From positions 32,863,099 to 32,927,098 of the forward strand of contig OX393557.1 in the NCBI GenBank assembly GCA_947650365.1: a stretch of 64,000 nt of DNA, written 5' to 3'. A program made the translations under genes and the position numbers. Within the stretch, counting starts at the first letter, position 1, and every line of letters begins with the position of its first letter. The notes under the pieces were generated by a model that did no database searches, was not told the DNA's origin, and worked only from the letters and a program-made list of their open reading frames with translations. The DNA comes from Chamaelirium japonicum. Lineage: Eukaryota > Streptophyta > Magnoliopsida > Liliales > Melanthiaceae. This document shows positions 12,739 through 23,713 of the stretch, piece by piece.

Positions 12739-12958
12739 CGTCTCTCGCGACCTAACCCCCCCCCCCCCTCGCGATCTAACCGCCGCCCCCCCCCTCCCCC
12801 CTCCCGTCTCTCACGATCTCACCCCCCCCCCGGCCCCCAGATTTCTCTCTCTCTCTCTCTCTCTCTCTCCTCGTCTCTCGCGACCTAACCGCCGCCCCCT
12901 CGCGATCTAACCGCCCCCCCCCCCTCCCGTCTCTCCCGATCTGACCCCCCCGCCTCCA

Positions 12959-13046
<88 letters not shown>

Positions 13047-13140
13047 CCCATCTCTCGCGACCTAACCGCCCCCCTCGCGATCTAACTGCCCCCCTCCCGT
13101 CTCTCTCTCCCCATCACTCTCTCTCTCTCTCTCTAAAATC
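12481..13140. repeat. CT-rich minisatellite of Helitron unit 1
   Basis: Long (CT)n tracts alternate with variants of a block such as CCCGTCTCTCGCGACCTAACC, then CCCGATCTGACC and CCTCCAGATTT. The block recurs about every 100-150 bp. The same arrangement recurs at about 14871-15497 and 17209-17870. Open frames of Arg-Glu or Leu-Ser repeats across it are low-complexity artefacts. Confidence 0.8.
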
Positions 13141-13245
13141 AGGCCCTGCCGACCTCTTCGGTGAACTGGCCGGCGACGGAGGCGGAAGCGGAGGAGGAGA
13201 CGGGATGGTTACAAGGTGAGCCTCCTTCCTGGATCGCCTGCAGGG

Positions 13246-13316
<71 letters not shown>

Positions 13317-13329
13317 AAAATCAGGCCGC

Positions 13330-13733
13330 TCCGGAAAGGGTCAACTGCAACGGGCCCTGCCGACCTCTTCGGTGACCATGGAAGTGGAGGAGGAGACCGG
13401 TTCCGTAGCGGTGGTGCCGCAGGGGGGATCCCCTGTAGGGTGCAGTCTGGCGACCTGTCCGGCCGACGTTGCCCTCTGCCCGCCGAAGCTGAGGGTGGTG
13501 GGGGCCGGCGGGGGTACGGTGGCGTGCATGTCGGCGTGCCAGGCGCTGAAGGATCCGGAGAACTGCTGCTTCGAGAAGGGGAGAGGGCCGGTACGGTGAA
13601 GTGCAAGCCCACCAAGTACACGGCCTTCTACAAGAGATCGTGTCCGCTGGCTTTCGTCTATCCAAACGATGTTACCGGTGAAAACACATGTGCCGCAGGG
13701 GCTGATTATGCGATTATATTTTGCCCTATCTGA
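13330..13733 (+). pseudogene. Thaumatin-like protein 3' exon fragment captured by Helitron, copy 1
   Basis: Seen: one frame gives SVAVVPQGGSPVGCSLATCP, then TVACMSACQALKDPENCC. It ends at a stop, and the frame shifts into CKPTKYTAFYKRSCP, then NTCAAGADYAIIFCPI and a TGA. Known: this order of Cys residues and the ends CKPTKY and GADY-I-FCP are the C-terminal half of thaumatin-like (PR-5) defence proteins. The signal peptide, N-terminal half and promoter are absent, and one frameshift separates CC from CKPTKY. It is therefore a captured, non-functional exon. About 75 bp of its upstream edge is also present in altered form at 13134-13215. Confidence 0.85.
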
Positions 13734-14572
13734 ATTTTTTGTGGGTGGAATAATCTCTTTTTTATTTCTGTTTTACCTATAAATGCATGCTCTACTCTTT
13801 TCTTACCTATAAAACTTAGACTACTTTTGGCTAAAAACAGATGATTACAACCCAATTTGGTTCTTGATCAGCCACTAGACCCCCGCAATTGCTAACCACC
13901 GCATTTGAGGTCCAATACATCGGCTAAACCATTGATTAGGGCTGCAAACAAGCCAAGCGCGCCGATGTTTGGCAAAGGTTGCTGTATAAAAGTTGTGGAG
14001 GGTTAAACGAGGATTCCAACGCTTTTGAAATCGTTGAATTCCGTTAAGGGTTAAAAAATATGTGAAGGGCCGAAGTATCATCAGATTCATTTTTTTCACA
14101 AAGTCCTCCAATAATATACAGAGGGTTTACGAACATCAACGAAAATAGATACTAATGTTGACTTAACAAAACCATTTAAGATTCATTGATATTGTAGTAT
14201 AAACGATAATACTGTAGTATGTAGTACCAGCGGGTCTTATCGGGTCATCTCTGGTTGGCCCGATTGAGTCGGGTCAATTGAATAGATCCGTGTGGTAAAC
14301 AGGTCTAACGGGTCTTATCAGGTCTACCAGTGTATAAATGGGTTGGGTACGGGTTTATGGTCTAGGCATTATTAATTAAACAGGTTGGGTCAGGGTCTAG
14401 GGGTCTTGGACACGATCCGAAACTAGACACGACATAAACCCCATCCGACCCGACCCATTGCCACCCCTAACTTTAATCACGAGCAGCCCCTAGCAGGAAA
14501 AAAAAAACTCCTAACACGGTGCCGTTGTCTTGCCTATATAAAGACTGTGCTGTATAGACCGGGGCCGACCCC

Positions 14573-14614
<42 letters not shown>

Positions 14615-14737
14615 CCATTGGGTGGGTTGTGTGTGTGTGTGTGGGTTAGGGGGTGGGGGTGAGTGGGGGTGTTGCCGTTAGATGTGTTGCCGCCGAAGGC
14701 GGCCCGCTGCAGTGCCGAAGGCACGGGCATGCACTAG

Positions 14738-14951
14738 TCTATATAACATGTTACGGCGCTTTTGTGCTGACTAGACAACTTTCGGAGACAACTTTTGGAG
14801 ACAAGTTGTCCATCCGATCTGATTGTACGTATTCGGAGAGTAGATCACCGTCCGATCTAACCCCCTCCCCCTGATCTCTCTCTCCCTCTCTCTCTCTCTC
14901 TCTCCCCGTCTCGCGATTAAACCGCCCCACCCCTTACAATCTAACCACTCT

Positions 14952-15002
<51 letters not shown>

Positions 15003-15031
15003 CGTCTCTCCCGATCTGAACCTCCCGCCCC

Positions 15032-15104
<73 letters not shown>

Positions 15105-15226
15105 CCCGTCTCTCGCGACCTAACCCCCCCCCCCCTCGCGATCTAACCGCCCCCCCCCCCTCGCGATCTAACCGCCGCCCCCCCTCCCCCCTCCCGTCTC
15201 TCACGATCTCACCCCCCCGGCCCCCA

Positions 15227-15262
<36 letters not shown>

Positions 15263-15605
15263 CGTCTCTCGCGACCTAACCGCCGCCCCCTCGCGATCTA
15301 ACCGCCCCCCCCCCTCCCGTCTCTCCCGATCTGACCCCCCCGCCTCCAGATTTCTCTCTCTCTCTCTCTTTCTCTTTCTCTCTCTCCCCATCTCTCGCGA
15401 CCTAACCGCCCCCCTCGCGATCTAACTGCCCCCCTCCCGTCTCTCTCTCCCCATTTCTCTCTCTCTCTCCCCATCACTCTCTCTCTCTCTCTCTAAAATC
15501 AGGCCCTGCCGACCTCTTCGGTGACCTGGCCGGCGACGGAGGCAGAAGCGGAGGAGGAGACGGGATGGTTACAAGGTGAGCCTCCTTCCTGGATCGCCTG
15601 CAGGG

Positions 15606-15654
<49 letters not shown>

Positions 15655-16906
15655 AAAATCAGGCCGCTCCGGAAAGGGTCAACTGCAACGGGCCCTGCCG
15701 ACCTCTTCGGTGACCATGGAAGTGGAGGAGGAGACCGGTTCCGTAGCGGTGGTGCCGCAGGGGGGATCCCCTGTAGGGTGCAGTCTGGCGACCTGTCCGG
15801 CCGACGTTGCCCTCTGCCCGCCGAAGCTGAGGGTGGTGGGGGCCGGCGGGGGTACGGTGGCGTGCATGTCGGCGTGCCAGGCGCTGAAGGATCCGGAGAA
15901 CTGCTGCTTCGAGAAGGGGAGAGGGCCGGTACGGTGAAGTGCAAGCCCACCAAGTACACGGCCTTCTACAAGAGATCGTGTCCGCTGGCTTTCGTCTATC
16001 CAAACGATGTTACCGGTGAAAACACATGTGCCGCAGGGGCTGATTATGCGATTATATTTTGCCCTATCTGAATTTTTTGTGGGTGGAATAATCTCTTTTT
16101 TATTTCTGTTTTACCTATAAATGCATGCTCTACTCTTTTCTTACCTATAAAACTTAGACTACTTTTGGCTAAAAACAGATGATTACAACCCAATTTGGTT
16201 CTTGATCAGCCACTAGACCCCCGCAATTGCTAACCACCGCATTTGAGGTCCAATACATCGGCTAAACCATTGATTAGGGCTGCAAACAAGCCAAGCGCGC
16301 CGATGTTTGGCAAAGGTTGCTGTATAAAAGTTGTGGAGGGTTAAACGAGGATTCCAACGCTTTTGAAATCGTTGAATTCCGTTAAGGGTTAAAAAATATG
16401 TGAAGGGCCGAAGTATCATCAGATTCATTTTTTTCACAAAGTCCTCCAATAATATACAGAGGGTTTACGAACATCAACGAAAATAGATACTAATGTTGAC
16501 TTAACAAAACCATTTAAGATTCATTGATATTGTAGTATAAACGATAATACTGTAGTATGTAGTACCAGCGGGTCTTATCGGGTCATCTCTGGTTGGCCCG
16601 ATTGAGTCGGGTCAATTGAATAGATCCGTGTGGTAAACAGGTCTAACGGGTCTTATCAGGTCTACCAGTGTATAAATGGGTTGGGTACGGGTTTATGGTC
16701 TAGGCATTATTAATTAAACAGGTTGGGTCAGGGTCTAGGGGTCTTGGACACGATCCGAAACTAGACACGACATAAACCCCATCCGACCCGACCCATTGCC
16801 ACCCCTAACTTTAATCACGAGCAGCCCCTAGCAGGAAAAAAAAAACTCCTAACACGGTGCCGTTGTCTTGCTTATATAAAGACTGTGCTGTATAGACCGG
16901 GGCCGA

Positions 16907-16946
<40 letters not shown>

Positions 16947-17069
16947 CCATTGGGTGGGTTGTGTGTGTGTGTGTGGGTTAGGGGGTGGGGGTGAGTGGGG
17001 GTGTTGCCGTTAGATGTGTTGCCGCCGAAGGCGGCCCGCTGCAGTGCCGAAGGCACGGGCATGCACTAG
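14738..17069 (+). mobile_element. Helitron unit 2 of 3
   Basis: It begins TCTATATAACATG on the base after the CTAG of unit 1 and ends CTAG at 17066-17069, with the same twin hairpins. Unique parts differ from unit 1 by only a few substitutions; most of the length change (2332 against 2393 bp) is in the CT, C and GT runs. No host bases lie between the units. Confidence 0.85.
15668..16071 (+). pseudogene. Thaumatin-like 3' exon fragment, copy 2
   Basis: The same sequence and the same frameshift as copy 1, in Helitron unit 2. Sharing the lesion shows that the exon was already broken before the units multiplied. Confidence 0.85.
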
Positions 17070-17206
17070 TCTATATAACATGTTACGGCGCTTTTGTGCT
17101 GACTAGACAACTTTCGGAGACAACTTTTGGAGACAAGTTGTCCATCCGATCTGATTGTACGTATTCGGAGAGTAGATCACCGTCCGATCTAACCCCCTCC
17201 CCCTGA

Positions 17207-17242
<36 letters not shown>

Positions 17243-17289
17243 CCCGTCTCGCGATTAAACCGCCCCACCCCTTACAATCTAACCACTCT

Positions 17290-17336
<47 letters not shown>

Positions 17337-17367
17337 CCCGTCTCTCCCGATCTGAACCTCCCGCCCC

Positions 17368-17453
<86 letters not shown>

Positions 17454-17575
17454 CCCGTCTCTCACGACCTAACCCCCCCCCCCTCGCGATCTAACCGCCC
17501 CCCCCCCCCTCGCGATCTAACCGCCGCCCCCCCTCCCCCCTCCCGTCTCTCACGATCTCACCCCCCCAGCCCCCA

Positions 17576-17631
<56 letters not shown>

Positions 17632-17978
17632 CGTCTCTCGCGACCTAACCGCCGCCCCCTCGCGATCTAACCGCCCCCCCCCCTCCCGTCTCTCCCGATC
17701 TGACCCCCCCGCCTCCAGATTTCTCTCTCTCTCTCTCTTTCTCTTTCTCTTTCTCCCCATCTCTCGCGACCTAACCGCCCCCCTCGCGATCTAACTGCCC
17801 CCCTCCCGTCTCTCTCTCCCCATTTCTCTCTCTCTCTCCCCATCACTCTCTCTCTCTCTCTCTCTCTAAAATCAGGCCCTGCCGACCTCTTCGGTGACCT
17901 GGCCGGCGACGGAGGCAGAAGCGGAGGAGGAGACGGGATGGTTACAAGGTGAGCCTCCTTCCTGGATCGCCTGCAGGG

Positions 17979-18021
<43 letters not shown>

Positions 18022-19275
18022 AAAATCAGGCCGCTCCGGAAAGGGTCAACTGCAACGGGCCCTGCCGACCTCTTCGGTGACCATGGAAGTGGAGGAGGAG
18101 ACCGGTTCCGTAGCGGTGGTGCCGCAGGGGGGATCCCCTGTAGGGTGCAGTCTGGCGACCTGTCCGGCCGACGTTGCCCTCTGCCCGCCGAAGCTGAGGG
18201 TGGTGGGGGCCGGCGGGGGTACGGTGGCGTGCATGTCGGCGTGCCAGGCGCTGAAGGATCCGGAGAACTGCTGCTTCGAGAAGGGGAGAGGGCCGGTACG
18301 GTGAAGTGCAAGCCCACCAAGTACACGGCCTTCTACAAGAGATCGTGTCCGCTGGCTTTCGTCTATCCAAACGATGTTACCGGTGAAAACACATGTGCCG
18401 CAGGGGCTGATTATGCGATTATATTTTGCCCTATCTGAATTTTTTGTGGGTGGAATAATCTCTTTTTTATTTCTGTTTTACCTATAAATGCATGCTCTAC
18501 TCTTTTCTTACCTATAAAACTTAGACTACTTTTGGCTAAAAACAGATGATTACAACCCAATTTGGTTCTTGATCAGCCACTAGACCCCCGCAATTGCTAA
18601 CCACCGCATTTGAGGTCCAATACATCGGCTAAACCATTGATTAGGGCTGCAAACAAGCCAAGCGCGCCGATGTTTGGCAAAGGTTGCTGTATAAAAGTTG
18701 TGGAGGGTTAAACGAGGATTCCAACGCTTTTGAAATCGTTGAATTCCGTTAAGGGTTAAAAAATATGTGAAGGGCCGAAGTATCATCAGATTCATTTTTT
18801 TCACAAAGTCCTCCAATAATATACAGAGGGTTTACGAACATCAACGAAAATAGATACTAATGTTGACTTAACAAAACCATTTAAGATTCATTGATACTGT
18901 AGTATAAACGATAATACTGTAGTATGTAGTACCAGCGGGTCTTATCGGGTCATCTCTGGTTGGCCCGATTGAGTCGGGTCAATTGAATAGATCCGTGTGG
19001 TAAACAGGTCTAACGGGTCTTATCAGGTCTACCAGTGTATAAATGGGTTGGGTACGGGTTTATGGTCTAGGCATTATTAATTAAACAGGTTGGGTCAGGG
19101 TCTAGGGGTCTTGGACACGATCCGAAACTAGACACGACATAAACCCCATCCGACCCGACCCATTGCCACCCCTAACTTTAATCACGAGCAGCCCCTAGCA
19201 GGAAAAAAAAAAAACTCCTAACACGGTGCCGTTGTCCTGCCTATATAAAGACTGTGCTGTATAGACCGGGGCCGA

Positions 19276-19319
<44 letters not shown>

Positions 19320-19442
19320 CCATTGGGTGGGTTGTGTGTGTGTGTGTGGGTTAGGGGGTGGGGGTGAGTGGGGGTGTTGCCGTTAGATGTGTTGCCGCCG
19401 AAGGCGGCCCGCTGCAGTGCCGAAGGCACGGGCATGCACTAG
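17070..19442 (+). mobile_element. Helitron unit 3 of 3
   Basis: It begins directly after the CTAG of unit 2 and ends CTAG at 19439-19442, followed by host T (19443). It has the same order of parts as the other two and is nearly identical outside microsatellites. Shared variants (GTGACCTGG and GGCAGAAGC, against GTGAACTGG and GGCGGAAGC in unit 1) group units 2 and 3. Confidence 0.85.
18035..18438 (+). pseudogene. Thaumatin-like 3' exon fragment, copy 3
   Basis: The same sequence and lesion as copies 1 and 2, in Helitron unit 3. The CT tract just upstream is the shortest of the three. Confidence 0.85.
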
Positions 19443-19594
19443 TATTATACATTACATGGTGGTGACCTCAATTACCACCATTCGATGCATTCAAAACTTT
19501 CAAGTGTTCAACGATGTGACGAAACTGAAAAGTGAAGGGTGTTAACATACATAATTACTTTTTTTTTTTTTGGCGAGAACTACGGGGGTTCTAT

Positions 19595-22500
19595 TCATGG
19601 CGCCCCAGCCCGGAAATCAGGAACCAGGTTACAATTATTTATCGATTCCTTCTCCTCTTGGATAAGATCTACAATGCAGGAAGGGGTAGTGTCAGACGAA
19701 AAGGAAGCTTTACCCTGAAGAGCAGTCTTAGCCAGTTGATCTGCACATCTGTTTAAACTTCTCCGAACATGGGAGAAAACGCACCTGGAGAAACCCTTGG
19801 CTAGCATCCTGCAGTCAGATACAATGCTCTGTATCCGCCATGGAGGAGAGAGATCTCCGTCCGACAGGAGGTGGATGAGGACCTGATTGTCCCCTTCCAC
19901 AATGACATTGGAAGCGGCAGCTCTCTTTAGAGCTTGCAACCCGTGTAATATCGCCCTAGCCTCAATCTCCAGGACTCCTTGGGCAGAGGAAAAGGCACCC
20001 GCGGAATACACATGAGCTCCCGAGGAATCCCGGATGATAATCCCTGTGGCCGCCAGAAATCGGTCCAAGGCCCCATCCACATTAACTTTTAGTGACCCCG
20101 GATCCGGCGGGAGCCAGTGGGTAGGATGCATCTTCAGATTGTTATGGTGGACAGAACGGAGCTGCTGGAAGAGCACATTTGACGCGATGAGAATGTTATG
20201 CGGGTTTGGGGGTTCTCTCTCAAAGATCCACCGATTCCTGGCTTTCCAGATGTTCCACAGCAAAAGAGAGCCGTAACTGAAGGCAAACTCAAAAGAGGCC
20301 TCCAACTGGAATAGCAGCTCTACCCATTGAGCGAGAGAATTTTTACTACTTTCGGTATTGATATGGAGCTGAGATCCGAACCAAACAGCCCGAGCGAAAG
20401 AACACTGGAAAAGAATATGCTCTATGGACTCCTCTGCTGAATCACAAAGCGTGCAGGTGTTGTCGATGTAAGGCAGACGGACGGCCAGGCTGGTGAGGGT
20501 TGGAATGCAGCCCCTAAGGGCTCGCCAAACGAACATGAGGGCCTTCGGGAGACAACACTTAGACTTCCAAAGTCTTTGCCAGTCGAAGGTGGGGCGCGTA
20601 CTAGATGAAGTAGCTTCATAACTGCTGGAGAAGATTGCCCAATAGGCTGATTTCAGATTAAACTGACCTGAGGAGGACGGTGTCCAGATGAGTTGATCAG
20701 GAGTCGGCTCTACTGCAAGATGGATGCTTTGGATGGCGCTCACTTCCAACGAACCCAGACCGCTCTCCAGGAGTTTATCCGAGCGCCAAGAGCGGGAGAC
20801 GGGGTCAATGAATGCCGCGACAGGAAGCTTAAATTCCTCGGGTACTTCGCTCCGGATGGCAAACCCCGGTAGCCCAGGGATCCATTGGTCGCCCACCAGG
20901 TTCACTGTCCTCCCGTCGCCCACCTTCCAGCAAGTGAGAGGTCGAATAAGATCACGACCCTTCAGTAAACTCTGCCAGACCGGAGAAGAGCTTTTTGTGG
21001 CATTTAGGGACCCCAGATTGGCCTCCACTCCATACTTCTTAGATAAAATCTGCACCCATAGGCGATCTGGATTTGTGAGAAAAGTCCATGCTAGCTTCAT
21101 GATCAAAGCTTGGTTGACTTTAGCAAGGTCACGGATCCCCAGGCCCCCTTCTGATTTGGGCTGGAACATTTTTTTCCATCCGAGAAGGTAGAGATGACGC
21201 TTAGTCGGATCAAAACCCCACCAGAAGTCTCGCTGGATAGCGTGCAGCTTGTCGATAATTACTTGCGGTAAGAGCACGGAGGACATGAAGTAGTTCGGGA
21301 TGGGAGATAGGGCCGACTTCAGTAGGATAGTCCTACCCGCATGAGAGAGGGTCTTGGCCTTCCACCCTTTGAGCTTGGATTTGAGTTTGTCCACAAGGAA
21401 GGAGAAGGCTTTATTTTTTGACCTGCCATAGAAGAGGGGAGATCCCAGGTACAGCTCTTGTTGGGACATCATTACAACTCCTAACCTGTTGGCAACTGCT
21501 GCTTGGCGGTTTCTGGCTACGTTGCGGGAGAAAGTGATTCTCGATTTGGTGAAATTGACAAGCTGACCCGACCACTCGCAGTACTGGTGCAGAATATTGT
21601 TGATTGAGTGAATCTCCTGGTCTGTAGTTCTGCCAAAGATGAATATATCGTCAGCATAAAGAAGGTGCGATACATTGAGGCCTTGCTTACCAATACGAAT
21701 GCCGTGAATGAGTTTGCGATGTGCCGCGTCCTGAATCAGACGGGATAGGGCCTCGGAGACCAGGAGGAACAAGTATGGAGAGAGAGGGCATCCCTGTCTC
21801 AGCCCCCGATAAGCTGTGATATTTCCTTCCGGAGCTCCGTTAATTAGGACAGAGTACGACACTCCCGAAATACACGCGTAGATGAGCGACCTGAAGGCCC
21901 TGGAGAAACCCAACGCATGCAGGACTTGCAGAAGAAAGGGCCACTCCACCCGGTCGTACGCCTTGGCCATGTCTAGCTTGAGTGCAAAGTACCCCCTACT
22001 GCCAGTGGTCTTCTTGATGTGAGCTAGCACTTCATGAGCGATAATATTGTTGTCTATGATGTTCCGACCTGCTACAAAGGCGCTCTGGGTAGGGGATATG
22101 CATCGAGGAAGAAGCACCTTGAGCCTATTGGCAATTATTTTGGCACAGACTTTGTAGATAACGTTACAGAGGCTGATGGGTCGGAAATCACTGGGAACCT
22201 GAGCTGCTGTCTTCTTGGGAATGAGGGTTAAGAAAGTAGCATTAAGATGAGTAGGTAGGGTTTTGGTGATGAAGAAGTTACGAACGGCCTTGATCATATC
22301 TGTACCAACTACTGCCCACCCTCTCTTGAAAAAGCCCGCTGTTAACCCATCCGGCCCTGGGGCTTTCAGATTATTCATGCCGAACACGACTCGTTTAATC
22401 TCCTCTGCACCTGGTATAGCTGTCAAACCATCGTTCTCCTCGCTAGATATCACTTCTGCAAAACCGTAATTAGGGAGATCGGCAACCATGGGATTAGTGG

Positions 22501-23713
22501 ATCCGAAGAGCTCTTTGAAGTACCTGACAAAAGCCTCCGTGATATCATCCGGATTGGAGGACCAAGTGTTGTGAGGGGTCATGATCCCCGAAATACGATT
22601 ACGCCTTCTCCGATTTAGCACAGCTACATGATGGAACTTAGTGTTCCTGTCTCCTCCCGTAAGCCAGTGATTTTTTGAGCGCTGCCTCCAGTAACTCGCC
22701 TCAAGATCAAGGAGATACTGGTGCTTTTGGTGGAGTCTGTTTTCCGCCTCTAGTCTCTCCTTCGAGGGATCCATCCTCTGCAGGCGAGCTATGTTCGATT
22801 CTACCAAGTGCAGCTTGGTCTGGATAGCACCAAAAGTCCTCCTGCTCCAGTCTAGCAACGCCTTTTTTACCTCCTTACAGTTCCTGTCAAAATCGGAGAG
22901 GTTAGAGTTAGGGGGCAGCGTGCACCACGCCTCTTTGATGATCTGGATAAACTCCGGGTCCAGACCCCAAAATTCTTCGAACCGAAAGATCTTCATTTTC
23001 TTCTTATCCTCCTGCTCCGGTTGTAGGTCCAGAAGGATAGGGGAATGATCGCTGCCGATCCTTGGTAGGTGCCAGACCTCAGCCCGAGGGTGTCTGAGCC
23101 TCCACTCAGTGTTGACCATGGCCCTATCCAGTCTCTCCCGGATGAAGTTAGGATGGTCCCGGTAGTTGGCCCAGGTGAAGGCCGGGCCGTGGTAACCGAG
23201 GTCGATGAGGCCTAGGTTATTGGAGAAGTCTTTCAAATTCTTGCAAGTGTCAGGGGTGACGGTGGCTCCCCCTTCTCGATCGCAAGCCGACAGCAGATCG
23301 TTGAAATCCCCAAGAATGCAGAAAGGGCTGTTGAGTGGGGCCACGGCTTGGCTGACCCTGTCCCAAACCATCGGCCGGAGGTGCCTCTGAGGATGCCCGT
23401 AGAATCCGATGAGAGTCCAGGTATGGGATTGCTGTTGGACTTCCGCGATGATGAAATGCTCGCAGCTGTTAATCACTCTGATCGAAATGTGGTTTAGCCA
23501 GGCCAGGCAGAGGCCCCCAGCTTGACCGGTAGCTGGGACGTCATAGTAGTATCCGAAGTTGAGGAACTCCTGTATAGCTTGCATCTTGCTGAGGGAACAC
23601 TTGGTTTCGGACAGGAACAAGATATCTGGCTTGGACCTGCCGAGGAGATTCTTTAGGCTTTGAATCGCAGGGGGGCTCCCCAGACCCCTGCAATTCCAGC
23701 TTAGCACCTTCAT
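19595..23713 (-). CDS. LINE ORF2: endonuclease, reverse transcriptase, RNase H
   Basis: 1372 aa, uninterrupted. It provides target-primed reverse transcription for the LINE. Residues 1-230 are an APE-type endonuclease: MKVLSWNCRG at the start, SETKC with E36, GDFN at 135-138 and SDH at 221-223. The reverse transcriptase follows: LKAPGPDG near 449-456, LIPK near 497, PISLCN near 512, ALKLDMAKAYDRVEW near 577-591 and YADD at 686-689. A zf-RVT-like Cys block comes later (CTLCDSAEESIEHILFQC). The C-terminal RNase H (about 1208-1335) starts VNVDGAL and has the acidic pair in EIEARA and EGDNQ. Its ATG overlaps the ORF1 stop by four bases (ATGA), which suggests coupled re-initiation. All core catalytic motifs that I can check are present. 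Confidence 0.93.
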   Translation of the reverse strand: MKVLSWNCRGLGSPPAIQSLKNLLGRSKPDILFLSETKCSLSKMQAIQEFLNFGYYYDVPATGQAGGLCLAWLNHISIRVINSCEHFIIAEVQQQSHTWTLIGFYGHPQRHLRPMVWDRVSQAVAPLNSPFCILGDFNDLLSACDREGGATVTPDTCKNLKDFSNNLGLIDLGYHGPAFTWANYRDHPNFIRERLDRAMVNTEWRLRHPRAEVWHLPRIGSDHSPILLDLQPEQEDKKKMKIFRFEEFWGLDPEFIQIIKEAWCTLPPNSNLSDFDRNCKEVKKALLDWSRRTFGAIQTKLHLVESNIARLQRMDPSKERLEAENRLHQKHQYLLDLEASYWRQRSKNHWLTGGDRNTKFHHVAVLNRRRRNRISGIMTPHNTWSSNPDDITEAFVRYFKELFGSTNPMVADLPNYGFAEVISSEENDGLTAIPGAEEIKRVVFGMNNLKAPGPDGLTAGFFKRGWAVVGTDMIKAVRNFFITKTLPTHLNATFLTLIPKKTAAQVPSDFRPISLCNVIYKVCAKIIANRLKVLLPRCISPTQSAFVAGRNIIDNNIIAHEVLAHIKKTTGSRGYFALKLDMAKAYDRVEWPFLLQVLHALGFSRAFRSLIYACISGVSYSVLINGAPEGNITAYRGLRQGCPLSPYLFLLVSEALSRLIQDAAHRKLIHGIRIGKQGLNVSHLLYADDIFIFGRTTDQEIHSINNILHQYCEWSGQLVNFTKSRITFSRNVARNRQAAVANRLGVVMMSQQELYLGSPLFYGRSKNKAFSFLVDKLKSKLKGWKAKTLSHAGRTILLKSALSPIPNYFMSSVLLPQVIIDKLHAIQRDFWWGFDPTKRHLYLLGWKKMFQPKSEGGLGIRDLAKVNQALIMKLAWTFLTNPDRLWVQILSKKYGVEANLGSLNATKSSSPVWQSLLKGRDLIRPLTCWKVGDGRTVNLVGDQWIPGLPGFAIRSEVPEEFKLPVAAFIDPVSRSWRSDKLLESGLGSLEVSAIQSIHLAVEPTPDQLIWTPSSSGQFNLKSAYWAIFSSSYEATSSSTRPTFDWQRLWKSKCCLPKALMFVWRALRGCIPTLTSLAVRLPYIDNTCTLCDSAEESIEHILFQCSFARAVWFGSQLHINTESSKNSLAQWVELLFQLEASFEFAFSYGSLLLWNIWKARNRWIFEREPPNPHNILIASNVLFQQLRSVHHNNLKMHPTHWLPPDPGSLKVNVDGALDRFLAATGIIIRDSSGAHVYSAGAFSSAQGVLEIEARAILHGLQALKRAAASNVIVEGDNQVLIHLLSDGDLSPPWRIQSIVSDCRMLAKGFSRCVFSHVRRSLNRCADQLAKTALQGKASFSSDTTPSCIVDLIQEEKESINNCNLVPDFRAGAP

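Larger units (their letters stand above)
12345..14737 (+). mobile_element. Helitron unit 1 of 3 (carries thaumatin-like exon)
   Basis: It starts TCTATATAACATG directly after host A (12344) and ends CTAG (14734-14737). Upstream of CTAG are two hairpins with the same GAA loop: GCCGCCGAAGGCGGC (14689-14703) and GTGCCGAAGGCAC (14712-14724). Layout: a short unique head; a CT-rich minisatellite (about 12481-13140); a thaumatin-like exon (about 13330-13733); about 700 bp of downstream flank including a GGGTC-rich block; a TATATAAAG stretch (about 14535); another CT tract; and the hairpins. No Rep/helicase, so it is non-autonomous. Confidence 0.85.

Noticed and set aside
12776-17760. Long open frames of Arg-Glu or Leu-Ser repeats
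   Set aside because: They are translations of (CT)n and (GA)n tracts in the Helitron minisatellite and contain no domain.
13330-18438. Three functional tandem thaumatin-like genes
   Set aside because: Only the C-terminal half is present, a shared frameshift breaks it, and each copy lies within a Helitron unit.
12340-19443. CACTA-type transposon (CACTA at both the left edge and the unit ends)
   Set aside because: A CACTA element needs TAGTG at the right end and a 2-3 bp duplication. Here the ends are TC and CTAG between host A and T, with a hairpin, which fits a Helitron.
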